Assembly: GCA_035688265.1 (NCBI GenBank)
Contig: DASSNE010000049.1
Location: 1 to 39,433 of the forward strand
Source: DASSBR01 sp035688265
GTDB taxonomy: Bacteria > Pseudomonadota > Gammaproteobacteria > Natronospirales > DASSBR01
DNA length: 39,433 nucleotides
Direction of reading: 5' to 3'
The notes below the pieces were generated by a model. It did not search any database, had not been told where the DNA came from, and saw only the letters and a list, made by a program, of their open reading frames with translations. Every line of letters starts with the position of its first letter. Position 1 is the stretch's first letter. Position numbers and translations under genes: made by a program. Shown in pieces: positions 31,185 through 39,360 of this stretch.

Positions 31185-33005
31185 CTAGCTTTGCGTCGAC
31201 TGGCTTTGTTCGTTGACATACAGCAGCAGTTGCTGCCCCGGATGCAGGTAATCGTCCAGCGACAGCGAGTTCCAGCTCGCCAACTGGTTTACGTCCACGT
31301 TGAACTGGTTCGAGATCGACCACAACGAGTCGCCGGAACGCACCGTATAGTGAATCTTGCGCAACAGGTCCTGTGCGGTGGCGGCGACCGTCTGCGCGCT
31401 CGCCTGGTGGCCCTCCGGCCAGATCGCAAGTTTTTCGCCGATGTGCAGGACCGAATTGCGGCTGATGTCGTTCCAGCTCGCCAGTTCGTTCATGGTAACG
31501 CCGTAACGCTGGCCGATGTCCCAGAGCGAATCGCCGGCGCGCACGACGTAGTCGATCTTGCCGTGGCGATGCCGCCGGCCGCCGTGGCTGTAGACCACCA
31601 GCTTGTCGCCGATCTGCAGCGTTGCGTGCGTGCTCATGTGGTTCCAGCGTGCGAGCTGCCGGGTGCTCACGCCGTAGCGCTGACCGATATCCCACAACGA
31701 GTCGCCGGGACGTATGACGTAGTGAATCTCACGGCCGCGCCGCGCCAGTTCGTCGTGGCGCAGGTGGCGGATTTCGTCCAGAGCGTACTGGTCGAGGCTG
31801 GTCGCCGCGTCCGGGACCATCAGGTATTGCCCGGCGCGGATCATCGACCCGTCGAGCTGGTTGACCTTCTTGAGCACGTCGACGGTCGTGCCATAGTGGT
31901 GCGCGATCGAAATCAGCGTCTCGCCACGCTCGATCTTGTGATGTTGCCACTGGACGCGCTTGTCGGCCGGCAGCGCCGCGAGATTGGCGACGAAATCGGC
32001 GCGCGACGCGATCGGTATCAGCAGTGCCTGGTCGCGATCGGGTTCGGTCGCCCAGCGGTTGTAGCCCGGATTCAGCAGGTACATTTGTTCGAGCGTCAGG
32101 CCGGCCATCCTGGCGGCGCGGGCGATGTCGATCTGCTTGCTGATCGGAACGCTGGCGAGATAGGGCTGGTTGGGAATCGCCGGCAACGTGATGCCGTATT
32201 TCTTGGGGTTCTGGATAATGTCGCGGCAAGCGAGCAGCCACGGCACGTAGGCGCGCGTCTGCTTGGGCAAGTCCAGGTGCCAGAAGTCCGTGGGATCGCC
32301 GTTGCGCTTGTTCTTGTTGATCGCCCAGGCGACGCGGCCGCCCCCCGAGTTGTAGGCGGCGAGCGCCAGCAGCCAGTTGTCGAACTTGCCGTACAGATAC
32401 TGCAGGTAATCGAGCGCAGCGCGGGTCGAGCCGACAACGTCGCGCCGCCCGTCGAACCACCAGTTCTCCTGCAGCCCGAACCGGTGTGCGGCGGTCGGCA
32501 TGAACTGCCACAGACCCGAGGCGCCGCTATGGGAATAGGCGAACGGATCGTAGGCGCTTTCGACCACCGGCAGCAGCGCGATTTCGATCGGCATGTTGCG
32601 CTTGTCGAGCTGCTGGACAATGTAATAAAGATAAGGCTTGGCCCGCTGGGCGACGCGCTCGATATATTCCGGGTGCGCGGCGTACCACTTCAGCTTGGCG
32701 TCGATGCGGTCGTTGTCGAGGTCCGCCAGGCTGAAGTTTTTCCGCATCCGCTGCCAGAGGCTGGTCGGCCTGGTCGGCGCGGCAGGCTCGGTCGCCTCGG
32801 TAGCGGCGGCCTGTTGTTCCGAGCCTTCTTCGAGATCTTTCCACTGCACCGGCGGCAGGGCAGTGATCGTGTCGGCCTCCGGTGGCGGCGAACTCTGGTC
32901 GTCGGCCGCCGGAGCCGGCGGTTTGGTCATCAGACTGCAGCCGCCGGCGGCGAGCAGCAACGCGATGGAGGCGCCCAACACGGCACCGCGTAACAATTGT
33001 CGCAT
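31185..33005 (-). CDS. mltD: Membrane-bound lytic murein transglycosylase D with four LysM domains
   Basis: Cleaves peptidoglycan glycan strands with 1,6-anhydro formation. The 606-residue lipoprotein has a signal peptide ending at Cys23 (LAAGGC, a weak lipobox), an acidic linker, an SLT domain with catalytic Glu149 (LLPVVESAYDPF), SGASGLWQFMPTA and LALAAYNSGGGRV, then LysM domains at about 356-399, 428-473, 485-529 and 552-597. E. coli MltD has two LysM. LysM 2 and 3 share GDSLWDIGQRYGV exactly. The ATG at 33005 overlaps the gloB stop by one base (TGATG), with AAGGAT upstream. Confidence 0.95.
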   Translation of the reverse strand: MRQLLRGAVLGASIALLLAAGGCSLMTKPPAPAADDQSSPPPEADTITALPPVQWKDLEEGSEQQAAATEATEPAAPTRPTSLWQRMRKNFSLADLDNDRIDAKLKWYAAHPEYIERVAQRAKPYLYYIVQQLDKRNMPIEIALLPVVESAYDPFAYSHSGASGLWQFMPTAAHRFGLQENWWFDGRRDVVGSTRAALDYLQYLYGKFDNWLLALAAYNSGGGRVAWAINKNKRNGDPTDFWHLDLPKQTRAYVPWLLACRDIIQNPKKYGITLPAIPNQPYLASVPISKQIDIARAARMAGLTLEQMYLLNPGYNRWATEPDRDQALLIPIASRADFVANLAALPADKRVQWQHHKIERGETLISIAHHYGTTVDVLKKVNQLDGSMIRAGQYLMVPDAATSLDQYALDEIRHLRHDELARRGREIHYVIRPGDSLWDIGQRYGVSTRQLARWNHMSTHATLQIGDKLVVYSHGGRRHRHGKIDYVVRAGDSLWDIGQRYGVTMNELASWNDISRNSVLHIGEKLAIWPEGHQASAQTVAATAQDLLRKIHYTVRSGDSLWSISNQFNVDVNQLASWNSLSLDDYLHPGQQLLLYVNEQSQSTQS

Positions 33006-33772
33006 CAAAAATTATCCTTCCAGCTTCGCAGCGCCGCAAAGACTGCCGCCGGGTCATTCAATGTTTGGCCGCAATGCCGCTCCGCGCTGTTGCGAACCGC
33101 TTCGCGGTCCGCGCGCAGGAACGGATTGAACTCCGCTTCTTCGCCGATCGTCGAAGGCAGCGTCGGCTCGCCGGCCGCGCGCCTGTCGTCCGCCCACCTT
33201 TGTCGCCGGGCGACGGCGTCGTTATCGGGTTCCACCGCGGCGGCGAACTGCAGGTTGCGTTGCGTGTACTCGTGGCCGCAATAAACGCGCGTTTCGGGCG
33301 GCAAAGCCCTCAGGCGCGTGAGCGACGCCCACATTTGTTCCGCCGTTCCCTCGAACAACCGGCCGCAGCCGGCGCTGAACAGGGTATCCCCGGTAAAAAC
33401 CGCATCCGCACCATAATACGCGATTTGGCCGCGCGTGTGGCCCGGCGTCGCCAGGGCTTCCAGCGTGCAGCCGACGCCTGGAACCTCGAACCGGTCATGA
33501 TCGTCGAGCGGCTCGGTCAGACCGGCAATACCGTCGGCGGCCGGGCCGAACACGGGAATGTCCCGGCGGGCCCGCAATTCGGCGATCCCCCCGGTATGGT
33601 CCCAGTGGTGGTGGGTGACCAGAATGGCTGCGAGTTCAAGGCTTTCAGCCGCCAGGCGGTCGGCGACCGGCTGCGCCTCGCCCGGATCGACCACGGCGAC
33701 ACGCGCCGAATCTCCCCGCAGGAGCCAGATATAGTTGTCGCGCAACGCGGGTATGGCACTACTGGTTACCAC
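33005..33772 (-). CDS. gloB: Hydroxyacylglutathione hydrolase (glyoxalase II)
   Basis: Hydrolyses S-lactoylglutathione in methylglyoxal detoxification. This is a metallo-beta-lactamase fold of 255 residues with THHHWDHTGG (His54, His56, Asp58, His59), PGHTRGQ, FTGDTLFSAGCGRLFEG and the CGHEYT histidine, and the C-terminal substrate domain ending NPFLRADREAVR. The start is GTG at 33772, giving the family N-terminus (AIPALRDNYIWLL). Divergent from the methyltransferase-rnhA-dnaQ unit, an arrangement shared with E. coli. Confidence 0.96.
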   Translation of the reverse strand: MVTSSAIPALRDNYIWLLRGDSARVAVVDPGEAQPVADRLAAESLELAAILVTHHHWDHTGGIAELRARRDIPVFGPAADGIAGLTEPLDDHDRFEVPGVGCTLEALATPGHTRGQIAYYGADAVFTGDTLFSAGCGRLFEGTAEQMWASLTRLRALPPETRVYCGHEYTQRNLQFAAAVEPDNDAVARRQRWADDRRAAGEPTLPSTIGEEAEFNPFLRADREAVRNSAERHCGQTLNDPAAVFAALRSWKDNF

Positions 33773-33861
33773 GCAGTCATTCTTGCGGGATCACGCTCGC
33801 CGGTCAACGTTCGCGGCTCGTCCGCGGCGCGGTCGGCGGGGATTTCCGGATGGGTGGGCGG

Positions 33862-33890
33862 TTGGCCGCACTGCGACGGCCCGGTATAGT
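33862..33890 (+). promoter_or_regulatory. Predicted promoter for the methyltransferase-rnhA-dnaQ unit
   Basis: TTGGCC (33862-33867, four of six), a 17-base spacer, and TATAGT (33885-33890, five of six). Transcription would begin near 33897, 30-50 bases before the possible starts of the methyltransferase gene. The rest of the 175-base gloB-methyltransferase gap holds nothing else I can identify. Confidence 0.5.
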
Positions 33891-33947
33891 GGCCGCAAGC
33901 GGTGGCGCGATTACAATCGGACGGACAGTTTGAAAGACCACTTCGCA

Positions 33948-34682
33948 ATGTGGTTCGACAGTCCCGCCGGGCGCCAGATGCTCGACGAGGAAGCCGCCTT
34001 GCTGGCTGAAGTGTACGCGACGCTGTTCGGGTACTGGATCATCCAGGTCGGCGCCTGGGGGCATGCCACGGAATTGCTCGACGCGAGCAAGATCCGCGGG
34101 CGTGTGCTGGTTGCGGGCGCCGACGAGGGCAGCGCCGCCGTCGGCATGACGAGCGAGCCGCACGCGCTGGCGATTGCGCCCGACAGCGTCGACGCCGTCC
34201 TGTTGCCGCACACGCTCGAACGCAGCAGCACGCCCCACGCGGTGCTGCGCGAAGCCGAGCGCGTGCTGGTAGGGGAAGGCCGCGTGCTGATTCTGGGGTT
34301 CAACCCGTGGAGCCTTTGGGGCGGCCGGCGGCGCGTGGCCAAGCCGGCGCGGTCGGTGCGATTGCCGTGGGCGACAGGCCAATATATCGGCGAATGGCGT
34401 ATGAAAGACTGGCTGAGCCTGCTGGGATTTGAAGTGATTCATAGTCGACGTTACCTGCACGGGCTGCCGTCCGAACACCCCGCGCTGCTGCGCCGGGTCG
34501 AATTCACCCGTACGTTGGGGCGCCGCTGCTGGCCGCGACTGGCCGGCGGCTATTTCATCGTCGCGCGCAAGCGCGTCACCACACTGACGCCGATCAAGCC
34601 GCTGCTGCGCGCGCGGCGCAAGCGCAGGCTGGTGGGCGGACTGGTCGAGCCGGCGCCGGGAAGTCTGCCGCGCTCGTCATGA
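33948..34682 (+). CDS. SAM-dependent methyltransferase, YafS-like
   Basis: A 244-residue class I methyltransferase-like protein of unknown substrate, recognised mostly by context (between gloB and rnhA, the position of yafS in E. coli) and by the N-terminus WFDSPAGRQMLDEEAALL. A degenerate SAM-binding region includes VLVAGADEGSAAV (motif I), DSVDAVLLPHTLERSSTPHAVLREAERVL and GRVLILGFNPWSLWG. The C-terminal tail is very basic. The ATG at 33948 is used, but a TTG at 33930 would add six residues and may be real. The stop overlaps the rnhA start by four bases. Confidence 0.87.
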   Translation: MWFDSPAGRQMLDEEAALLAEVYATLFGYWIIQVGAWGHATELLDASKIRGRVLVAGADEGSAAVGMTSEPHALAIAPDSVDAVLLPHTLERSSTPHAVLREAERVLVGEGRVLILGFNPWSLWGGRRRVAKPARSVRLPWATGQYIGEWRMKDWLSLLGFEVIHSRRYLHGLPSEHPALLRRVEFTRTLGRRCWPRLAGGYFIVARKRVTTLTPIKPLLRARRKRRLVGGLVEPAPGSLPRSS

Positions 34683-35125
34683 ACGAGGTGACGATCTACA
34701 CCGACGGCGCCTGCCGCGGTAATCCGGGCCCGGGCGGCTGGGGCGTGCTGTTGTCTGCGGCCGGCCGCGAGAAGACGTTATACGGCGGCGAGCGGCACAC
34801 GACCAATAATCGCATGGAACTGACGGCGGCGATCGAGGCGTTCAAGGCGCTGAAACGGCCGTGCAAGGTCAAGCTGTATACGGATTCGCAATACGTCCGC
34901 AACGGTATTACCACCTGGCTCGCCAACTGGAAGCAGCGCGGCTGGAAAACCGCGGCGCGGACGGCTGTCAAAAACGAAGACCTGTGGCGGGAACTGGACG
35001 CCCAGGCCGGCCGCCATCAGGTTGAATGGTACTGGGTCAAGGGGCACGCCGGGCATCCCGGCAACGAGCGCGCCGATGCGCTGGCAAACAAGGCGATAGA
35101 CGAAATGCAGACATGCGTCAAATAG
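34679..35125 (+). CDS. rnhA: Ribonuclease HI
   Basis: Degrades RNA in RNA-DNA hybrids such as R-loops. The 148 residues show the metal-binding set Asp9 (IYTDGACRGNPGPGGWG), Glu47 (NNRMELTAA), Asp69 (LYTDSQYV) and Asp133, and His123 in KGHAGHPGNERAD. The start overlaps the methyltransferase by four bases and the end overlaps dnaQ by 13, so the three genes are tightly packed and co-translated. E. coli has rnhA and dnaQ divergent; here they are in tandem. Confidence 0.97.
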   Translation: MNEVTIYTDGACRGNPGPGGWGVLLSAAGREKTLYGGERHTTNNRMELTAAIEAFKALKRPCKVKLYTDSQYVRNGITTWLANWKQRGWKTAARTAVKNEDLWRELDAQAGRHQVEWYWVKGHAGHPGNERADALANKAIDEMQTCVK

Positions 35126-35829
35126 TCCTCGATACCGAAACCACGGGCCTCGACACCGGCGAAGGCCATCGCATCATCGAAATCGGCGCGGTCGAAATCG
35201 TCAACCGCCGCCTGACCGGCAAGACGTTTCACCACTACCTGAACCCCGACCGCGAGATCGACGAGGGCGCGGTCGAGGTGCACGGCATCACGCTCGAGGA
35301 CCTGCGCGACAAGCCGCGATTCGCAGAGGTGGTCGAGGATCTGCTGACGTTTGTGCGCGACGGCGAACTGGTGATTCACAACGCACCTTTCGATATCGGC
35401 TTCCTGAACCACGAGCTGAAGCTGTTGCGTCACGAGGTCGCCGACGTCGCCACGATCTGCTCGGTGCTGGACACGCTGGTGCTCGCGCGCCGCATGCACC
35501 CGGGACAGCGCAACAGCCTGGACGCGCTGTGCCACCGCTACGAGATCGACAATTCGCAGCGCACGTACCACGGCGCGCTGCTCGATGCCGAAATTCTGGC
35601 GGATGTCTATCTCGCCATGACCGGTGGCCAGGCGACGCTGTCGCTGGATACGGCGGCACAGCCGGGCCTGTCCGTCGCGGCGCAGCCCGTCGCGCGCCCG
35701 CAGGCGCCGCTCAAGGTGATTCGCGCGACCGCCGCGGAGCTTGAGGCGCACGCGGCACGCCTGGCCGCAATCGACGAAGCCAGCGGCGGCCAGTGTCTCT
35801 GGAGTCGGTTGGCTGATGCTGTCAATTAA
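35113..35829 (+). CDS. dnaQ: DNA polymerase III epsilon subunit (proofreading exonuclease)
   Basis: 3'-5' DEDDh exonuclease of the replicase. Motifs in 238 residues: Asp7/Glu9 (VLDTETTGLD), Asp94 (HNAPFDIGFLNHEL), and His153/Asp158 (YHGALLDAEILADVY). QATLSLD (173-179) is a clamp-binding-like motif, followed by the flexible linker and a C-terminal segment (APLKVIRATAAELEAHAARL) that binds the polymerase subunit. The ATG at 35113 gives the standard N-terminus. The end overlaps the nhaB start by 14 bases. Confidence 0.96.
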   Translation: MRQIVLDTETTGLDTGEGHRIIEIGAVEIVNRRLTGKTFHHYLNPDREIDEGAVEVHGITLEDLRDKPRFAEVVEDLLTFVRDGELVIHNAPFDIGFLNHELKLLRHEVADVATICSVLDTLVLARRMHPGQRNSLDALCHRYEIDNSQRTYHGALLDAEILADVYLAMTGGQATLSLDTAAQPGLSVAAQPVARPQAPLKVIRATAAELEAHAARLAAIDEASGGQCLWSRLADAVN

Positions 35830-37333
35830 CTTTGACGGCGGCTACAGTCATGCGCTGGCGCGTAATTTCCTGGGCGGAGCGCCGGCCTGGTATAAGGCCG
35901 CAATTGTCGGTTTTCTGGTCGTAAATCCCGTCGTCCTATGGCTCTTCGGCCCATTTATTGCCGGCTGGATCCTGCTGTTCGAATTTATCTTCACACTGGC
36001 GATGGCGCTCAAGTGCTATCCACTCGGTCCGGGCGGTCTTCTTGCGCTCGAAGCCATTGCGATCGGCATGGCAGCGCCGGGCGCGGTTTACGACGAGGTA
36101 GTCCACAACATTCCGGTCATTCTCCTGCTGATGTTCATGGTCGCGGGCGTGTTCTTTCTCCAGGACATGTTGATGTTCCTGTTCACGCGCATCCTCCTCG
36201 GCGTGCGTTCCAAGATCCGACTCTCACTGATTTTTACGTTCGTCGCCGCGCTGCTCTCCGCTTTTCTGGATGCGCTTACAGTCACCGCCGTCATAATTGC
36301 GGTGGTCGGTGGTATGTATGCCGTCTACCACAAGGCCGCATCTGGCGCGGATGATGACGATGAGCACGATCGGCGTGACGACGCGACCATCCATGAACTG
36401 TCGAGAGCCGATCTCGACCAATTCCGGGCTTTTCTGCGTAACCTTATGATGCATGCGGTGGTCGGTACCGCATTGGGTGGAATGACCACTCTGGTAGGTG
36501 AGCCGCAGAACTTGCTCCTCGCGCATGCGGCGGACTGGGATTTCATGGCGTTTTTCTTGCGCGTAGCGCCGGTATCGATTCCGGTCCTGGTTGCAGGCTT
36601 GATCACTTGCGCAACTTTGGAGCGGGTCAAGTGGTTCGGGTATGGGACGAAGCTGCCCGAGGCCGTGCGCCAGGTGTTGGAGGATCACGAGAATGAGCAG
36701 CGGGCCAGGCGTGGGCCAGGCTTGGAAGTAAGTCTGGCCACTCAGGGTGTCATCGCAGTTCTCCTTGTTGTGGCGCTGGCCTTGCACGTAGCTGAAATCG
36801 GCCTGATCGGGTTGGCGCTCCTTGTTGTAACCACGGCGCTGACAGGAGTCGTCGAAGAAAATCGCATCGGTCACGCTTTCATGGAGGCATTGCCCTTTAC
36901 TGCTCTGCTGGTGGTTTTTTTTGCCGTCATAGCAGTGATAGATGAGCACCATCTCTTCCACCCGATCATGAACTGGGTGTTCAGCCTGGAGCACAAGGCA
37001 CGCCTGGCGATGGTCTACGTCGCTAATGGCGCACTATCCGTGATCAGCGACAACGTCTTCGTGGCCACCGTATATCTGAAGGAAGCCAAGGCAGCCCTCA
37101 CAGCAGGCGCAGTGAGTCCGAATGAATTTCACCATTTGATCATTGCCATTAACGCAGGTACCAACATCCCCAGCGTGGCGACCCCGAATGGCCAGGCCGC
37201 TTTCCTGTTCCTGCTTACCTCGGCGCTGGCGCCTCTGATCCGGCTGTCTTACGGCAGGATGGTCTGGATGGCGCTGCCTTACACGATGGTGCTAAGCGTG
37301 GTGGGGCTGGTTACAGTCACGTTTTTGCTCTAG
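35816..37333 (+). CDS. nhaB: Na+/H+ antiporter NhaB
   Basis: Inner-membrane sodium/proton antiporter of the NhaB family (505 residues, E. coli NhaB 513). Highly recognisable segments include RNFLGGAPAWYK, FEFIFTLAMALKCYPLGPGGLLALEA, LLMFMVAGVFF, LSAFLDALTVTAV and GGMTTLVGEPQNLLLA, plus many transmembrane helices and a hydrophilic acidic loop (DDDDEHDRRDD). The ATG at 35816 overlaps dnaQ and has GGAG 11 bases upstream. Although it overlaps a replication gene, its role is salt and pH homeostasis. Codon choice looks somewhat less GC-biased than in upstream genes (visual impression only). Confidence 0.94.
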   Translation: MLSINFDGGYSHALARNFLGGAPAWYKAAIVGFLVVNPVVLWLFGPFIAGWILLFEFIFTLAMALKCYPLGPGGLLALEAIAIGMAAPGAVYDEVVHNIPVILLLMFMVAGVFFLQDMLMFLFTRILLGVRSKIRLSLIFTFVAALLSAFLDALTVTAVIIAVVGGMYAVYHKAASGADDDDEHDRRDDATIHELSRADLDQFRAFLRNLMMHAVVGTALGGMTTLVGEPQNLLLAHAADWDFMAFFLRVAPVSIPVLVAGLITCATLERVKWFGYGTKLPEAVRQVLEDHENEQRARRGPGLEVSLATQGVIAVLLVVALALHVAEIGLIGLALLVVTTALTGVVEENRIGHAFMEALPFTALLVVFFAVIAVIDEHHLFHPIMNWVFSLEHKARLAMVYVANGALSVISDNVFVATVYLKEAKAALTAGAVSPNEFHHLIIAINAGTNIPSVATPNGQAAFLFLLTSALAPLIRLSYGRMVWMALPYTMVLSVVGLVTVTFLL

Positions 37334-37352
37334 TTTCCCTCGACATGCCATA

Positions 37353-37381
37353 TTTCCACGCTGATCAAGCGATGCTATAGT
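37353..37381 (+). promoter_or_regulatory. Predicted promoter for the CPA1 antiporter gene
   Basis: TTTCCA (37353-37358, four of six), a 17-base spacer, and TATAGT (37376-37381) preceded by TGC, i.e. an extended -10. The start point would be near 37388, about 50 bases before the GTG start. The 107-base gap shows no clear terminator for nhaB. Confidence 0.6.
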
Positions 37382-37440
37382 GCCGGGCTTCGCGACGGCC
37401 TTCGATCATCCATCGCCCTCAGTCATTACAGATAGCAATC

Positions 37441-38718
37441 GTGCAACCAACACACGCCGTTGAGACCGCCGAGCATGTCCTGTTTATAATCGGGTTGATT
37501 CTCGCGTGTGGTTCAATCTCCGGCTTTATTGCGCACAAAATTCGCGTTCCGGACATTGTGCTGTTTCTGCTGGTCGGAATCATACTTGGCCCCGAAATTG
37601 ACGTAATCGTAGTCCCGACGGGTTCGGCTCTCAACCAGATTATTCTGATTTTTGGCGCGGCGTACATCATCTTCGACGGTGGCGCGACGGTCGCGCTCCG
37701 CGTGCTCAAGAATGTCTGGATCAGCCTTGTCGTGATCGCCACCGTCGGCGTCGTCGTGTCCATGTTCGTGGTCGGTTATGCGGCACATTGGATTTTCGGC
37801 ATTCCGCTCATGGTGGCCCTGTTGCTGGGAGCGGTCATCGCGTCGACCGATCCCGCCACCCTGGTGCCGGTATTCAAGCAAGTACGGATTCGGGAGCGGG
37901 TGTCGCACCTGGTGATGAGCGAATCGGCGCTCAACGATGCCATGGGTGCGATCGTCACGGTGACAATGATGTCGGTAGTCATCGGGGGCGCCGGGTTTTC
38001 CGTCCATGACTCGCTATTGCGGCTGGCTCAGGAAGCGGGCTTGGGAATTCTGGTCGGAGGGGTCATCGGCGGCGTCGCTCTGTTTCTGATCGCACACGAG
38101 AAATACGCGTTCCTGCGTGAATATATGCCGCTGGTGACGCTGATCGTCGTCGTCGGCGGGTACCTCGGCGCCGATATGGTGAGCGCCAGCGGCTACATGG
38201 CGGCGTTTATCGCCGGCGTGTTGATCGGAAACAAGGACTTGCTCGGCCTCAGGATGGAGCCGGGCGAAGAGAAAGCGCTTGAGGGATTCATCGGTACCAC
38301 ATCGCTGATCATGCGCATGTTCATTTTTATTTTGCTCGGCACTCATGTCGATTTTCATCTGCTGGGCAAGTACTGGGCGGGCGGCATTCTCCTGATTGCG
38401 ATATTCATGCTGGTTGCGCGGCCGGTGACCGTATTCCTGTGCTGTTTACCGGACCGGCGCGCAAAATGGGAGTTGAAAGAACTGCTGTTCATGTGTTGGG
38501 TGCGTGAGACCGGGGTCATTCCCGCGGCGCTGGCGGGGCTGCTCGTCGGTGCCGGCGCGCCTCACGCCGATCTTATTGCCTCCGTCACTTTTATGGCGGT
38601 GCTGATCACTATCCTGGTGCAGGCGACGACAACCAAATTCTGGGGCGGCAAGCTCGGGCTGCTGGTCGAGGGGCCGCCGCAAACGCCGCAGGAAATGGGT
38701 CATCCGCTGGAGCCCTGA
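37441..38718 (+). CDS. CPA1-type cation:proton antiporter (NhaP-like)
   Basis: A 425-residue protein with about 12-13 hydrophobic segments. STDPATLVPVFKQV (135-148) and the SESALNDAMGA motif with Asn165-Asp166 are the ion-binding signature of electroneutral CPA1 antiporters. The final conserved helices contain FIFILLGTHVDF and RETGVIPAALAGLL. The start is GTG at 37441, without an obvious ribosome-binding site. It exchanges Na+ or K+ for H+; the ion preference cannot be read from the sequence. It is transcribed with the outer-membrane protein gene 19 bases downstream. Confidence 0.9.
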   Translation: MQPTHAVETAEHVLFIIGLILACGSISGFIAHKIRVPDIVLFLLVGIILGPEIDVIVVPTGSALNQIILIFGAAYIIFDGGATVALRVLKNVWISLVVIATVGVVVSMFVVGYAAHWIFGIPLMVALLLGAVIASTDPATLVPVFKQVRIRERVSHLVMSESALNDAMGAIVTVTMMSVVIGGAGFSVHDSLLRLAQEAGLGILVGGVIGGVALFLIAHEKYAFLREYMPLVTLIVVVGGYLGADMVSASGYMAAFIAGVLIGNKDLLGLRMEPGEEKALEGFIGTTSLIMRMFIFILLGTHVDFHLLGKYWAGGILLIAIFMLVARPVTVFLCCLPDRRAKWELKELLFMCWVRETGVIPAALAGLLVGAGAPHADLIASVTFMAVLITILVQATTTKFWGGKLGLLVEGPPQTPQEMGHPLEP

Positions 38719-38737
38719 GCCATACAAAGGGATGTTA

Positions 38738-39343
38738 ATGAAGTTTCTGGTTACAGCCATAGCGTTGCTCACCGCCGCCGCATCCGGTATCGCTTGTGCA
38801 AAAGACAAGCCGGCGGCGCCCAACACGCTCGACTACAGCTATTTGCGGGCGAGCTATGTGTCGCAGCAGTCGGATTATTTCAACGACGGCGCGCGAGGCT
38901 ATGCGGTCGAAGGTTCCTGGCTGATTGACGATCACACCTATTTGCTTGGCAGTGTCGCGCAGCTGAATTTCAACCGGCTGCCAGGCGATGAGCGTGTTTA
39001 CGGCATCGGCATCGGCTATCAGGAAAATCCGACGGGCGATATCTCCGCCTTTTTGCAGGCGGAGTTCTTTCGGGCCAGCGCGGATACGGCGCCGTCGGCA
39101 TTCGGCGACCACGTCGATGGCTACGCGAAGTTCAGCTGGGGCTTTCGCACGCTGCTCGGCAAGACGTCGCCGTGGGAAGTGGAAGCCGCGGTGTATTATG
39201 ATTCGCATACCAATTTCGGCAGCCGCCATTTCGGCGCGTGGCTCGGCGTCGGCGCCGTCTGGAATCATTTCGGCGTGCGCCTGCTGGGCGACCACAACAG
39301 CGTGCAGGACACCGTGCGGCTGAGTCTGAGCTGGTACTTTTAA
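38738..39343 (+). CDS. Putative outer-membrane beta-barrel protein, unknown
   Basis: A 201-residue protein with a signal peptide (MKFLVTAIALLTAAASGIACA), then alternating amphipathic strands rich in Tyr/Phe/Gly and ending in SLSWYF, the C-terminal aromatic motif recognised by the BAM machinery. Repeated patterns such as YGIGIGYQEN, YAKFSWGFRTLLG, FGAWLGVGAVW and FGVRLLGDHN predict about eight strands. The start at 38738 has AAGGGA six bases upstream; the ATG at 38732 is poorly placed. No known family recognised. Its coupling to a cation antiporter is unusual. Confidence 0.78.
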   Translation: MKFLVTAIALLTAAASGIACAKDKPAAPNTLDYSYLRASYVSQQSDYFNDGARGYAVEGSWLIDDHTYLLGSVAQLNFNRLPGDERVYGIGIGYQENPTGDISAFLQAEFFRASADTAPSAFGDHVDGYAKFSWGFRTLLGKTSPWEVEAAVYYDSHTNFGSRHFGAWLGVGAVWNHFGVRLLGDHNSVQDTVRLSLSWYF

Positions 39344-39360
39344 TCAGTAGTGTCCCAACG

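Noticed and set aside
31074..32993. 639-codon plus-strand open frame opposite mltD
   Set aside because: The mltD reading has a signal peptide, SLT and LysM domains; the plus-strand product is a Val/Arg/Asp-rich shadow.
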